64,000 bases of DNA from Shinella daejeonensis (GTDB taxonomy: Bacteria > Pseudomonadota > Alphaproteobacteria > Rhizobiales > Rhizobiaceae), in contig NZ_JAHWXY010000002.1 in NCBI RefSeq assembly GCF_024281235.1, positions 744,001-808,000 on the forward strand, read 5' to 3'. This document shows positions 25,826 through 34,364 of this stretch, one piece after another. Numbering within the stretch: position 1 is the stretch's first letter; every line of letters starts with the position of its first letter. A program made the position numbers and the translations under genes. The notes under the pieces were generated by a model. That model saw only the letters and a program-made list of their open reading frames with translations, was not told the origin of the DNA and did no database searches.

Positions 25826-27379
25826 ATGCGGCTTGTCTGGATAATCGTTCTTTTCGTGATCCTGTTCGGTCTGGCATCGCTGGCGGCGATCTATTCCTAC
25901 GGACGTTTCGTCGAACGCAGCCGGGGCACGCCGTCCATGGCCTTGCCGGTCGCGGAGGGCGATACCTCGCTCGACCGCCTGATCGTGCCGAAGCTCCAGG
26001 CGCATGCGGGCCAGAGCGGTCTGATGCTGGTCGCGAGCAATCTTCAGGCATTCGCGATCCGCGCCATGGCGGCGCGCAGCGCCGAGCGCAGCCTCGACGT
26101 GCAATATTATTACTGGAAGGATGATCTGACGGGCGGCCTGCTGGCGCGCGAACTGATCGCCGCGGCCGATCGCGGCGTCCGGGTGCGGCTGCTTCTCGAC
26201 GATATCAACACGAAAGGTGACGATTCCACCTATCTGGCCATCGACAGCCATCCCGGCATCGAGGTTCGGTTGTTCAATCCCTCGCGCAGCCGCACCAACG
26301 TGTTGCAGCGGGGCGTCGAGATGGCGCTTCGCGCCTTCAGCGTGACGCGGCGGATGCATAACAAGGCTTGGATCACCGATGGCCGCATGGCGGTCGTCGG
26401 AGGACGCAATATCGGAGACGCCTATTTCGATGCGGCGGACACCGCGAACTTCCGCGATATGGACCTCCTGCTGCTCGGGCCGGTGGTGCAGCAGGCCGAA
26501 ACCGTTTTCGACGAATACTGGAACAGCGGGGCGGTGCTGCCCATCACGTCGCTTTCAAAGGCCCGCAAGGGCGATCTGGCAAAAACGAGAGCGAAGCTGG
26601 AAGCGCTGCTGTCCAGCGGCGACGCCCAGCCATACCTACAACGGCTGCATGAGGAAAAAGGCACCGAAGCGGTATTGAGCCGGCAACAGGCGATCCACTG
26701 GACGGCCGATGCGAGGATCGTGGCCGACCCTGCTGAGAAAGCCAGGGGCTCCGGCGCAGAAAGCTGGCTGGCGAACACCATTTTCCCGATCATCGCCGCG
26801 GCGACGCGCGAATTGCATATCATCTCGCCCTACTTCATTCCCGGGGATCAGGGGGTTGCGACATTGCGCAATCTGGCAGGCGCGGGCGCGGACGTCTCCG
26901 TGCTGACGAACTCGCTTGCGGCAACGGATGTCGCCGCCGTACATGGCGCCTATGCCCGATATCGCGAGCCGCTCCTGGCCGGCGGTGTCGATCTCTACGA
27001 GTTGCGGCCCCGGATGGTCGGTGGAGACATCTCCCTGTTCGGATCGAGTGGCGCCAGCCTGCACACCAAGGCCTTCACCGTCGATGGGAAATCCGGCTTC
27101 ATCGGTTCCTTCAACTTTGATCCGCGTTCTATTTCACTCAACACCGAGATGGGCGTCCTGTTTGGAGACCCGGCCCTGACGCAGGAAGTGAACGCCGTGT
27201 TCGCCGATGAGATATCCCCGGCAAGCAGCTATCGGCTTTCGTTGCAAGACGGCGCGATCGCCTGGCAGGACGGGGAAGGTCCGGAGGCGAAGATGCTGGT
27301 CCGCGAGCCCGAGGCCGGTATCTGGCGGCGCATCGCCGCCACCGTCATCGGCTGGTTGCCGATCGAGTCGCAATTATAA
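25826..27379 (+). CDS. Phospholipase D family protein, cardiolipin-synthase C-like
   Basis: 517 residues with an N-terminal membrane anchor (LVWIIVLFVILFGLASLAAI) and two HKD motifs: MHNKAWITDGRMAVVGGRN near 182 and LHTKAFTVDGKSGFIGSFN near 415. The two-HKD layout with AARSAERSLDVQYYYWKDD in front is that of ClsC/YmdC-type cardiolipin synthases and related membrane phospholipases. It would transfer or hydrolyse phosphatidyl groups at the inner membrane. AGGA upstream of ATG 25826 supports the start; TTG 25820 is an alternative. Confidence 0.9.
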   Translation: MRLVWIIVLFVILFGLASLAAIYSYGRFVERSRGTPSMALPVAEGDTSLDRLIVPKLQAHAGQSGLMLVASNLQAFAIRAMAARSAERSLDVQYYYWKDDLTGGLLARELIAAADRGVRVRLLLDDINTKGDDSTYLAIDSHPGIEVRLFNPSRSRTNVLQRGVEMALRAFSVTRRMHNKAWITDGRMAVVGGRNIGDAYFDAADTANFRDMDLLLLGPVVQQAETVFDEYWNSGAVLPITSLSKARKGDLAKTRAKLEALLSSGDAQPYLQRLHEEKGTEAVLSRQQAIHWTADARIVADPAEKARGSGAESWLANTIFPIIAAATRELHIISPYFIPGDQGVATLRNLAGAGADVSVLTNSLAATDVAAVHGAYARYREPLLAGGVDLYELRPRMVGGDISLFGSSGASLHTKAFTVDGKSGFIGSFNFDPRSISLNTEMGVLFGDPALTQEVNAVFADEISPASSYRLSLQDGAIAWQDGEGPEAKMLVREPEAGIWRRIAATVIGWLPIESQL

Positions 27380-27475
27380 GGCGTCCTGCTGCATGGCGCG
27401 CATCGCCGGCCGCGCCGCGGACGGGACCTGCCCGATATCCATCAACGCTCTCTTGTGATGCCGGTCGACGCCGGC

Positions 27476-27664
27476 TCACAAGGGGTGCGACCGCATCTGC
27501 TTTGGAGGTTCGTCGTTCTCGTCGGGATTGGGATTGGGCTCCTCGTCCGGCAGGCGGTCGGGCTCCGGCTCCCTGATCGGCGGTGCCGGCTTGTCGATCG
27601 GCGGCAGATCCGGAACGGGACCGGGGCCGGGGGCGGGATTCGGATCGTTTGGAATGATGGCCAT
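27476..27664 (-). CDS. Small proline-rich acidic protein, unknown function
   Basis: 62 residues, over a quarter proline, with repeated PNP/PEP/PGP motifs (MAIIPNDPNPAPGPGPVPDL at the start) and no signal peptide. AGGAGA lies eight bases upstream of ATG 27664. It is divergent from the SDR at 27805. Low complexity predicts disorder; no function can be assigned. Confidence 0.55.
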   Translation of the reverse strand: MAIIPNDPNPAPGPGPVPDLPPIDKPAPPIREPEPDRLPDEEPNPNPDENDEPPKQMRSHPL

Positions 27665-27804
27665 AGCTGTCTCCTTCGCAACCAACCTTCGCCATCCGCA
27701 AAAGTTCCACCGGTTTCCGCCCCGCCGACGCAGGCACAGGAATGGGGAACATCATCGGCCACGGGCGAGTTCAGCCATCTGAAGCCTTTCCAGTGGAGGT
27801 TAAG

Positions 27805-28674
27805 ATGAACAGAACCGATGGGGATCGTCCCTTTCCGCGTCAGCCCGCACAGGAACAAAGCCCGCCCGGCTTGACCGATACCATGATCCCCCGTCCCGAC
27901 CACGGGGAGGAAAGCTACGTCGGCGCAGGACGCCTTAAGGACAAGGTGGCGTTGATCACCGGTGCGGATTCCGGCATTGGCCGCGCGGTCGCTATCGCCT
28001 TCGCGCGGGAAGGCGCCGATATCGTCATTTCCTATCTGAGCGAGGATCAGGATGCTCAGGAAACAAACCGCTGGATAGCGGCGGCGGGGCGGAGGTCCCT
28101 CGCGGTTCGGGGCGATATCACCCGCGAGGACCATTGCGAAAATCTGGTGCGCCAGTGTCTGGAAAACTTCGGACGGCTTGACATCCTCGTGAACAATGCG
28201 GGTTTTCAGCGAACCTACGCGGAAATCGGCGATATCAGTACCGAGGAATGGGACCTGACTTTCCGGACCAATATCTATGCGCCGTTCTTTCTCTCGCGCG
28301 CGGCTATCCCGCATATGAAGCCCGGCAGTTCCATCATCAATACGACCTCGATCCAGTCTCGCCAGCCGTCCGGGCATCTTCTCGCCTACGCATCGACGAA
28401 GGGCGCGATTTCCAATTTTACCGCGGGTCTTGCGGAAATGGTCGCGGAGAAAGGCATTCGGGTGAACGCCGTTGCGCCGGGGCCGATCTGGACCCCCCTC
28501 ATTCCTTCGACGATGCCATCTGAAAAGACCAGGGTCTTCGGCAAGCAGACGCTCCTCGGGCGGGCGGGCCAGCCGGCTGAACTGGCCGGAGCCTACGTCT
28601 TGCTCGCCTCGGAACTCGGCAGTTACATGACGGGGGCGATTATCCCGGTTACCGGTGGGGAAATCATGATCTGA
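27805..28674 (+). CDS. SDR oxidoreductase, YghA/general-stress type
   Basis: 289 residues from ATG 27805, four bases after GGAGGT. A 50-residue proline-rich N-terminal extension (DTMIPRPDHGEESYVGAGRL) precedes the Rossmann core, typical of YghA/Ygh-GspA39-like SDRs. Motifs: TGADSGIGRAVAIAF, NNAGFQ, catalytic TTSIQSRQPSG and AYASTKGAISNF. The subfamily is induced by osmotic and general stress; its substrate is poorly known. It stands alone. Confidence 0.9.
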   Translation: MNRTDGDRPFPRQPAQEQSPPGLTDTMIPRPDHGEESYVGAGRLKDKVALITGADSGIGRAVAIAFAREGADIVISYLSEDQDAQETNRWIAAAGRRSLAVRGDITREDHCENLVRQCLENFGRLDILVNNAGFQRTYAEIGDISTEEWDLTFRTNIYAPFFLSRAAIPHMKPGSSIINTTSIQSRQPSGHLLAYASTKGAISNFTAGLAEMVAEKGIRVNAVAPGPIWTPLIPSTMPSEKTRVFGKQTLLGRAGQPAELAGAYVLLASELGSYMTGAIIPVTGGEIMI

Positions 28675-28858
28675 GGCAGGGAATATTCCGGCTGCTTTCC
28701 AGGCGAACCGCGACGGGCAAGGGGTGACGGAGAAAGGAAACTGTTCCTTTCGGATCAATTCGGGTATCCCCGTTCTTGCGGAATGATATCGGGGATCGTC
28801 CGGGCTTGTATAACGAGGCTCAATCGTTTCCTCCCGTAAACCGTGACGAGAGGGACCC

Positions 28859-29380
28859 ATGCGACGGCTCATGCTCCTGCGCCATACCAAATCCGATTGG
28901 CCGAGCGGTGTGGATGACCATGAAAGACCATTGGCACGTCGCGGCCGGCACGCAGGCCCGCTGATGGGCAATTACATGGCGCGCGAAGGGTTGCTGCCTG
29001 ATCTCGCCGTCATTTCGACGGCGCGCCGGACCCGGGAAACCTGGGAACTGGTGTGCCCGGCCTTTGCGGAGCCGATTGCCGAGCTTGACGAGCGCCGCAT
29101 CTACGAGGCTCCGGCGGGATCGATCATCGATGTCATCCATGAAACAGGTATCGACATTCATACGCTGCTGTTGGTCGGACACAATCCGGGACTTCAGGAT
29201 CTGACTCTTGATCTGATCGGAAGAGCCGACGGAAACGATCTGGGCCGGCTCAGGGAAAAATACCCGACGGGCGGGCTCGCGGTGATCGATTTCGATATCG
29301 GAAGCTGGAGCGAGGTGGCCGCGCGCGCCGGCCGTCTGGAGCGCTTCAGGACGCCGAAGACGCTTGACCTACCCGCCTGA
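28859..29380 (+). CDS. Histidine phosphatase family protein, SixA-like
   Basis: 173 residues. The RHG-type motif is LRHTKSDWPSG (Arg8-His9, nucleophile), with conserved STARRTRETWEL and a second catalytic His in LLVGHNPGLQDL. Its small size matches SixA, which dephosphorylates phosphohistidine in phosphotransfer proteins, but the target here is unknown. AGGGACCC precedes the ATG. Monocistronic by spacing. Confidence 0.88.
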   Translation: MRRLMLLRHTKSDWPSGVDDHERPLARRGRHAGPLMGNYMAREGLLPDLAVISTARRTRETWELVCPAFAEPIAELDERRIYEAPAGSIIDVIHETGIDIHTLLLVGHNPGLQDLTLDLIGRADGNDLGRLREKYPTGGLAVIDFDIGSWSEVAARAGRLERFRTPKTLDLPA

Positions 29381-29453
29381 TCCCGACGATCTGCTCCGCG
29401 CGCCATAAGGCGTTTTTTGCCGTGGGGCGGGGAAACCCCCGGCAGGATGCCGG

Positions 29454-29909
29454 CTATCGCCCGGACAGGGCAAGCGCCTTGTTCTTGTAGCGCTTGTCCT
29501 GCGTGACCTCCCTGCCGAACCAGCGCGGCGGGTCGAAGGCGCTTGCCGCTTCCTCTGATGGAAACTCGACCTCGACCAGTGTCAAAGGCGCAAGATGTCC
29601 GCCAAAGACGTCAAGTTCGAATTCCTGACCTCCGGGCAATGTCCCGTGATGGCGGTTCTTTTCCACGCGGCGGCCTTCGGTGGCGGGCCAGAGGGTTTCG
29701 AACTGCGTGATCTCGATTGCGATCTCATATTCCTCGCGGACCAGGTCGCCATCGGATTTCAGCGTCAGGAAATAATCGCCGCCTTTCTGCCGCAACCGGA
29801 CTTCCACCGAATCCGAGGTGGCTGTCAGATAACCTTGGCGAATCGGCTCGAAGGGCAGTCCCTGCGGCACCGGACCCTCGACCAGGAATTTCCGTTCGAT
29901 TTCTTTCAT
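29454..29909 (-). CDS. CYTH domain protein (inorganic triphosphatase-like)
   Basis: 151 residues, a single CYTH domain. EIERKFLV (residues 3-10) supplies the ExExK signature; VEVRLRQKGGDYFLTLKSDG and FELDVFGGHLAPLTLVEVEF provide the basic and acidic residues lining the triphosphate tunnel. Bacterial members hydrolyse tripolyphosphate or act on phosphate chains with Mg2+. Its ATG overlaps the ParA stop by four bases. The CHAD protein in the same operon points to polyphosphate as the shared theme. Confidence 0.9.
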   Translation of the reverse strand: MKEIERKFLVEGPVPQGLPFEPIRQGYLTATSDSVEVRLRQKGGDYFLTLKSDGDLVREEYEIAIEITQFETLWPATEGRRVEKNRHHGTLPGGQEFELDVFGGHLAPLTLVEVEFPSEEAASAFDPPRWFGREVTQDKRYKNKALALSGR

Positions 29910-30655
29910 CGCTCCAACCGCTGCTCCAGTTCATCGAACAGCCCCTGATACGCCTTGCCGGCCGTGCTGTTGGGCGCCGTGACGAGAATGGGCGCGCGGG
30001 TCATCCCCATGCGTTCTATTTCCGACGCGAAAGGAATCTGGGCCGACATGAAGCGCTTGGGATGCGTTCGCGTCATCTCGACGACCATGTCGCCATGCAG
30101 GCTCTTGCTGCGCTGAACCATCGAGAAGAAGGCGTGTATCTTGCGGGCCGGCAGATCGTTGTCGCGGAAAAATTCCAGCAGTTGCTCGAAGGTGCGTTGC
30201 GACAGCGTCGTCGGAATGACCGGCACGATCACCGCATCCGCCGCCCGCAGGACGTTTTCCGACAACATCGAGATGTTGGGCGGGCAATCGAGAACCACGG
30301 TGTCGTAATCGGCCTTGACCGCCTTCAGCGCTTTTTTTAACCGCGAACGGCTGTTCTTCATTCTCGACAGGAAAATATCGAAGTCGCGAAAGCTCATATT
30401 CGACGGCAGAATGTCGAGATTGGCGTAGTCGCTGCCCCGGATTGCCCGGGTGAAACGCTCGACATCCTCGAAGAAGCGGGCTTCGGTCAGTTTCTTCGAA
30501 GGCTTCACGCGGTAATAGAAGCTCGATGCGCCCTGCGGGTCGAGATCGCACAGCAACGTCCGCTTGCCCGATGCGGCGAAAGCATAGGCGAGATTCGCGG
30601 CGGTCGCGGATTTACCGACGCCGCCCTTGTTGGAATAGCAGGCGATGATCTGCAT
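29906..30655 (-). CDS. ParA-family partition ATPase, orphan
   Basis: 249 residues. The deviant Walker A SNKGGVGKSATAANLAYAF (residues 8-26) with its signature lysine, DLDPQGASSF, and Walker B YDTVVLDCPPNISML define a ParA/Soj-type ATPase that forms gradients on the nucleoid to place a cargo. No ParB or centromere sits beside it. It is translationally coupled to the CHAD gene upstream (one-base overlap) and to the CYTH gene downstream (ATGA overlap), so its cargo may be a polyphosphate body. Confidence 0.92.
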   Translation of the reverse strand: MQIIACYSNKGGVGKSATAANLAYAFAASGKRTLLCDLDPQGASSFYYRVKPSKKLTEARFFEDVERFTRAIRGSDYANLDILPSNMSFRDFDIFLSRMKNSRSRLKKALKAVKADYDTVVLDCPPNISMLSENVLRAADAVIVPVIPTTLSQRTFEQLLEFFRDNDLPARKIHAFFSMVQRSKSLHGDMVVEMTRTHPKRFMSAQIPFASEIERMGMTRAPILVTAPNSTAGKAYQGLFDELEQRLER

Positions 30656-32172
30656 CAGGCTTCCTTCCCGTCATGAAACAGCTGGCGGAAAGTCCTCTGC
30701 ACGCGGTCGCTGTTGAAATGCGCGAAGGCAGCCACGATCCTCTCGCGTTCCGCGGCCTGTTGCCGGTGCAGCACGAGGACCAGCGCACCGACGCTCTGCG
30801 CGATCTCAAGCTTGCGGGGCTCGTCGCCGAGGCTGTCGGCAAAGGCCGTGAGAGCGGTCTGCTGGACCGCGCAATCATTGAACAGGCCCAGAGAATCCTG
30901 TAATTTTTTCAGTGGCTTGAGAATTTTCCTGAACGCATCCTGCGGAAAGACCGGGGCGAAGAACTCCATAAGGTAACGGAGTTTCTTGCATTCGATCCGC
31001 AGCGCATGGACGTCGTCGTCGGGGGTCTCGGTGGTCAGGCTTGCTGCGATGCGGCGGATCCTGCGGTATCGCTTCCAGATCAGTTCACAGGCGAAATCGT
31101 AGGAACTGCGGCGGGCGTTCGGGCCTGGCGCGAGCTTGTGCCGCCTGGCGAACAGCTTCGCCAGCGCCTTGATGTCCTTCCTGTAGCGTTCGCCACGGAA
31201 ATGATCGGCAAGGCTTGCCTGTTCCATGGCCCGCCGCTCGCCAAGCAGCGTGAACATCCCCTCCAACCCGGCATGCATCGTGGAGGGAACAAGATCGAAG
31301 AAGCTCCGCTGTTCCAGCAGATAGACGTCGAGATCGCGCAGCCGCCCCGTCGGCGCCATCAGGGCGGAGAACCGCGCCTTCAACCCGGCCGTCTGTTCCG
31401 GGCTGTAGACGCCCTTGAACAGGCTCAGGACCGAGCGGATCTTGCGCAGCGCGATGCGGTAATCGTGCAGGAACTCGGTGTCCAGATCCAGGACGATGCC
31501 CTCTTCATTCGCGCGGGCGACGGGGAGATAGGCGTCGATGATGTCGCTTGCCGCATCGAAGGCGGTTTCCTCGCGGCCGACCTCGATGCTCGGCTTTGCG
31601 CTATAGCGGGCGCTGGCCGGGTCGATCATCCGGTAGAGATTGCCGGCGGCAAGCGGCGTCCCGCCGCAATCCCGGATGCGTGCGACGAGATCGCCGAGGG
31701 CTCCGTCATAGCCGCGCAGGCCCTGCGTCGTCAGCACCACCACGGTGTTGCCGCTGACCGGCTCCAGTTCGCGCAGACAGGCGCGCACGCGGGTTTTGCC
31801 TTCGTCGTCGATCAATGCAAGCTGACCCGACCGTGCGGTGCCGGTGATAACGGGCAGGAGCGCCCGCAGCGGCGACAGGTCCGCCAGCGCGGCCTTGACC
31901 GGCCCGTCGGCGAAATCGGCGACAAAGCGGGCCTCGGGGGTTGCGTGCTGGCTCAGGGCGGTGCCGCTGGCCGGCAACAGGACCATGCGGTCGTCCTCCA
32001 CCAGAAGGAGCCGCTGCGTAGAGCGCAGATTGTGGTCGAAACAGTCAAGGATCGTGAAGGGTCGGACCTCTTCGGCCCATTCCAGAACCGGCGTCAGCCT
32101 GTGGACGTCGCTTTCGGCCAGATCGGCCGCCCGCTTCGCCGGCATGTAACAGGTTTCGTCGGTGACGGTCAT
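30655..32172 (-). CDS. CHAD domain protein (polyphosphate-binding type)
   Basis: 505 residues. The N-terminal 210 residues match no family I recognise. From about 225 a CHAD domain begins (DTEFLHDYRIALRKIRSVLS), with conserved LRDLDVYLLE and a second repeat DVHALRIECKKLRYLMEFFA and LQDSLGLFNDC; its basic histidine/lysine helices bind polyphosphate. CHAD proteins localise to polyphosphate granules. It is the first gene of the CHAD-ParA-CYTH operon, and a Pho-box-like repeat lies about 130 bp upstream. Confidence 0.9.
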   Translation of the reverse strand: MTVTDETCYMPAKRAADLAESDVHRLTPVLEWAEEVRPFTILDCFDHNLRSTQRLLLVEDDRMVLLPASGTALSQHATPEARFVADFADGPVKAALADLSPLRALLPVITGTARSGQLALIDDEGKTRVRACLRELEPVSGNTVVVLTTQGLRGYDGALGDLVARIRDCGGTPLAAGNLYRMIDPASARYSAKPSIEVGREETAFDAASDIIDAYLPVARANEEGIVLDLDTEFLHDYRIALRKIRSVLSLFKGVYSPEQTAGLKARFSALMAPTGRLRDLDVYLLEQRSFFDLVPSTMHAGLEGMFTLLGERRAMEQASLADHFRGERYRKDIKALAKLFARRHKLAPGPNARRSSYDFACELIWKRYRRIRRIAASLTTETPDDDVHALRIECKKLRYLMEFFAPVFPQDAFRKILKPLKKLQDSLGLFNDCAVQQTALTAFADSLGDEPRKLEIAQSVGALVLVLHRQQAAERERIVAAFAHFNSDRVQRTFRQLFHDGKEA

Positions 32173-32302
32173 CCCCTCTGCTTTCGTATTCGCTTGCCCG
32201 CTTCATCTTCGGGCACCCTGATCTTCAGCATTCGTCCCGGCAGGCGCAGAGCCTTGTCCTTCTCCTGACTTCCCGCTTCTGACGCCACTCGATCCGCGTT
32301 TC

Positions 32303-32320
32303 ATGACGGCGTGATGACAG
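32303..32320 (-). promoter_or_regulatory. Pho-box-like direct repeat upstream of the CHAD operon
   Basis: On the minus strand CTGTCAT-CACG-CCGTCAT gives two 7-mers with the 11-bp period of a PhoB box (7/7 and 6/7 matches to CTGTCAT). A weaker third repeat (TTGTAAC) lies 11 bp before them. No good -10 follows at the usual distance, so PhoB control is only suggested. Confidence 0.45.
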
Positions 32321-32416
32321 TTTTGTTACAATACAGGAAATCCGCCGGAAACGACGCACGCGTCCCGACGGCGAGGCCGCCGATCCAGAGATTTCAACGA
32401 TTTCAAGGGGAAACGA

Positions 32417-32463
32417 TGGTGCTGCTAGAGAGATTTGAACTCTCGGCCTCTCCCTTACCAAGG
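32417..32463 (-). other. attL: 3' half of tRNA-Thr(GGT)
   Basis: The minus strand reads from an anticodon loop TTGGTAA (anticodon GGT at 32457-32459) through a T-arm GAGAG-TTCAAAT-CTCTC and acceptor TAGCAGC to ACCA. The 5' half is absent. Only two of the five bases on the 5' side of the anticodon stem fit GGGAG well and a mismatch follows, so the core probably ends near 32463. This is the usual outcome of integration into a tRNA 3' end, with the whole tRNA restored at attR. Confidence 0.85.
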
Positions 32464-32486
32464 TAAGGTGCTGAATCGTAGATTTG

Positions 32487-33521
32487 TCAGTGTTTCCCGA
32501 ACCTTCTGCGTTGCCGCTTTATCGACTGTGCCGCCTTTGTGTCAATCGGCCCTTTTTGCTCGTCAAAAATGGCGGCGACGGCCTTCCCAGCCTCATTGCT
32601 GTGAACGTAGGTCTCCATAAAAAGTTTTGCCGATTTCCAGCCCCCGGCCTCCATGGCGTCTTTCACCTTCGCGCCGCCGGCCATGACGTTCGTCCCGAAT
32701 GAGTGACGGCCGGCAGAGTGCGTTGTACGAGCCTCGATGCCGGCTCTTTTTGCTACGGCCTTCATTCTCCGGTTTACGGCCTTCGGGTCTGTGTAGGAAA
32801 ACACACGCTCTCCTTCGCGCGGGTTCAACCCGGCGATCCTCCCCACCAGTTCTGCCGTCAGGCTCCTGACGGAATCCTCTTCCGTCTTCGTTTTAGCCAG
32901 CACCGCTATGCGACGACCTAGATCGACGCATTCGCCCGTCAAGTTCACGGCCTCTGCTACGCGAGCGCCTGTCTGGTGCATGAATAGCACTATGGCCGAT
33001 AAATGAGGGAGCTTGCTTCTGTCCGCCTCGGCCATGAAGGCGTCCAGCCACTTGCGATCAACGGGTTTGTGCTTTCGGCTTTTAGGGACCTCGAAGCCCT
33101 TGACCTTGATCGGCGAGCACCAGCCGCGGTCTGCGCCATGATTGATGACGCTTACGGCTGGCGTGATAGCCTGTCGGTTTCGGGTGGCATTTGCGGCGCT
33201 CGGATAGAGAGTGACCGCCATATCGCGAACGTCACCTGGCTTTATCCTACCTAGGGCATGGCCTTTGAAGTGTTTTAGGATTTTCGGGAGGAACCGCCCT
33301 TCGCCTCCCTGCCTCAGGTAACTTTCGGCGGCTTCCTCGAATGTGCGGACGGCTTCCTCGCCATAGGAATGACGTTTCCAGATCCTCGCTTCGAAGAGCG
33401 CGCATTGCTCTTCGGCCCTTTTGCGGTCGCGAGTGCCAAGGCTCTTTCGTATGCGCTCTCCGTTGACGGTTCCAACGGCGTACCAGATGCCGTCTCGTTC
33501 TTTGATTTCGAGGTTGGACAC
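32487..33521 (-). CDS. int: Tyrosine-type phage integrase
   Basis: 344 residues from a GTG start (GGGAAG seven bases upstream). The C-terminal catalytic domain shows the Arg of HQTGARVAEAVNLTGE, the His/Arg box THSAGRHSFGTNVMAGG and the nucleophile Tyr in LFMETYVHSN. The N-terminal half includes a SAM-like core-binding region (TFEEAAESYLRQGGEGRFL). It lies 23 bp from the half-tRNA, the standard arrangement. Its first 208 bp overlap the preceding helix-turn-helix gene in another frame. Confidence 0.95.
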   Translation of the reverse strand: MSNLEIKERDGIWYAVGTVNGERIRKSLGTRDRKRAEEQCALFEARIWKRHSYGEEAVRTFEEAAESYLRQGGEGRFLPKILKHFKGHALGRIKPGDVRDMAVTLYPSAANATRNRQAITPAVSVINHGADRGWCSPIKVKGFEVPKSRKHKPVDRKWLDAFMAEADRSKLPHLSAIVLFMHQTGARVAEAVNLTGECVDLGRRIAVLAKTKTEEDSVRSLTAELVGRIAGLNPREGERVFSYTDPKAVNRRMKAVAKRAGIEARTTHSAGRHSFGTNVMAGGAKVKDAMEAGGWKSAKLFMETYVHSNEAGKAVAAIFDEQKGPIDTKAAQSIKRQRRRFGKH

Positions 33522-33709
33522 TTGAGAGCTTCCCTAAGCAATGCGATGTGTTCTGGATAGAATACCTTCCGGTTGCCGCGCGGCTCATAATGCCGATGCT
33601 CGCGGATTACGTCCACCAGGAACCGGCGCGATACGCCCAGAAGGATTGCGGCTTCATCCATCCCAACCGGGACAAGCGCATTTGCCCATGATGGTAGCGC
33701 TCTGCTCAT
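33314..33709 (-). CDS. Helix-turn-helix protein overlapping the integrase (excisionase-like position)
   Basis: 131 residues. Residues about 15-65 (VGMDEAAILLGVSRRFLVDV, then RKVFYPEHIALLREAL) look like a MerR/excisionase-type DNA-binding domain. The last 68 codons run through the start of the integrase gene in a different frame and look unlike a folded domain. Its position directly upstream of int suggests a role in integration or excision. A -1/+1 frameshift into int is conceivable but no slippery signal was recognised. Confidence 0.65.
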   Translation of the reverse strand: MSRALPSWANALVPVGMDEAAILLGVSRRFLVDVIREHRHYEPRGNRKVFYPEHIALLREALKCPTSKSKNETASGTPLEPSTESAYERALALATAKGPKSNARSSKRGSGNVIPMARKPSAHSRKPPKVT

Positions 33710-34089
33710 GTCCTGCCTCCGAACTCGATAATCTCGACGCCAGCGGCCCGCGCACGGCGCACCATGTCGGCAGTTCCGCGACCGCCCGGGAACGCGATGA
33801 CAAGGTCGGGCTTGCCTTCATCGAGCATTCGTTGATTGCGGATCGGGCCGGCTGCTTTGCCGTGGGTGGCCCAGTCGGCGGGGAACCTCTTCAGATCGAG
33901 CCAATTGACGACGGCATATTCGTCGGCAAGATGATCTGCGCCAGTTGGGCATGCGCCGTGGATGAGCGTTCCTACCGGCAGGTAATTGCCGTATGCGTCC
34001 GGTTCCGAAATCGGGAACACGCCGTCCAGCGTCCGCCACACCTTATCATTGTCGGTAAAGTCTCGCCCGCCGCAGACGAGGACTCTCAT
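33706..34089 (-). CDS. DUF2493 / YspA-type SLOG-family protein
   Basis: 127 residues. MRVLVCGGRDFTD at the N-terminus, HGACPTGADHLADEYA in the middle and FPGGRGTADMVRRARAAGV near the end are hallmarks of the DUF2493 (cpYpsA-related SLOG) family, a Rossmann-like nucleotide-binding fold. Phage members have no defined function; nucleotide or ADP-ribose-derivative binding is inferred for the family. Its stop overlaps the start of the HTH gene. Confidence 0.85.
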   Translation of the reverse strand: MRVLVCGGRDFTDNDKVWRTLDGVFPISEPDAYGNYLPVGTLIHGACPTGADHLADEYAVVNWLDLKRFPADWATHGKAAGPIRNQRMLDEGKPDLVIAFPGGRGTADMVRRARAAGVEIIEFGGRT

Positions 34090-34364
34090 GTCCTGCCTCC
34101 GGGGCCGGTGACTTCTGGCGCGATAGGCCAGCGTCTCGCGGCGAGGGGTTCATATGGTTCCCATGCGTGGACGTAGCAGCCGTTACCTACTTTGCCGTGA
34201 TCGAGAAGCTGGACTCGGCGAATATCAAAGCCGACGCGCTCCGCCGTGGCCGTCCCACCTTGCCATCTGATGCGCCTGACGCGGCGACTTCCGTCGTGAT
34301 CGACAAGAACCACCCACGCCGTCCCGAACAGGACGGTTGCAAGGTATCGAAGAATGTCGCTCAC
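34086..34364 (-). CDS. Hypothetical phage protein
   Basis: 92 residues. A short hydrophobic N-terminus (ILRYLATVLFGTAWVVLVDH) is followed by a basic, Gly/Arg-rich part. It overlaps the next gene by four bases (ATGA type) as do its neighbours, which supports translation. I do not recognise a family. Confidence 0.6.
   Translation of the reverse strand: MSDILRYLATVLFGTAWVVLVDHDGSRRVRRIRWQGGTATAERVGFDIRRVQLLDHGKVGNGCYVHAWEPYEPLAARRWPIAPEVTGPGGRT

Noticed and set aside
30000-32268. Plus-strand frames antisense to the ParA and CHAD genes
   Set aside because: Shadows of the well-defined minus-strand operon.
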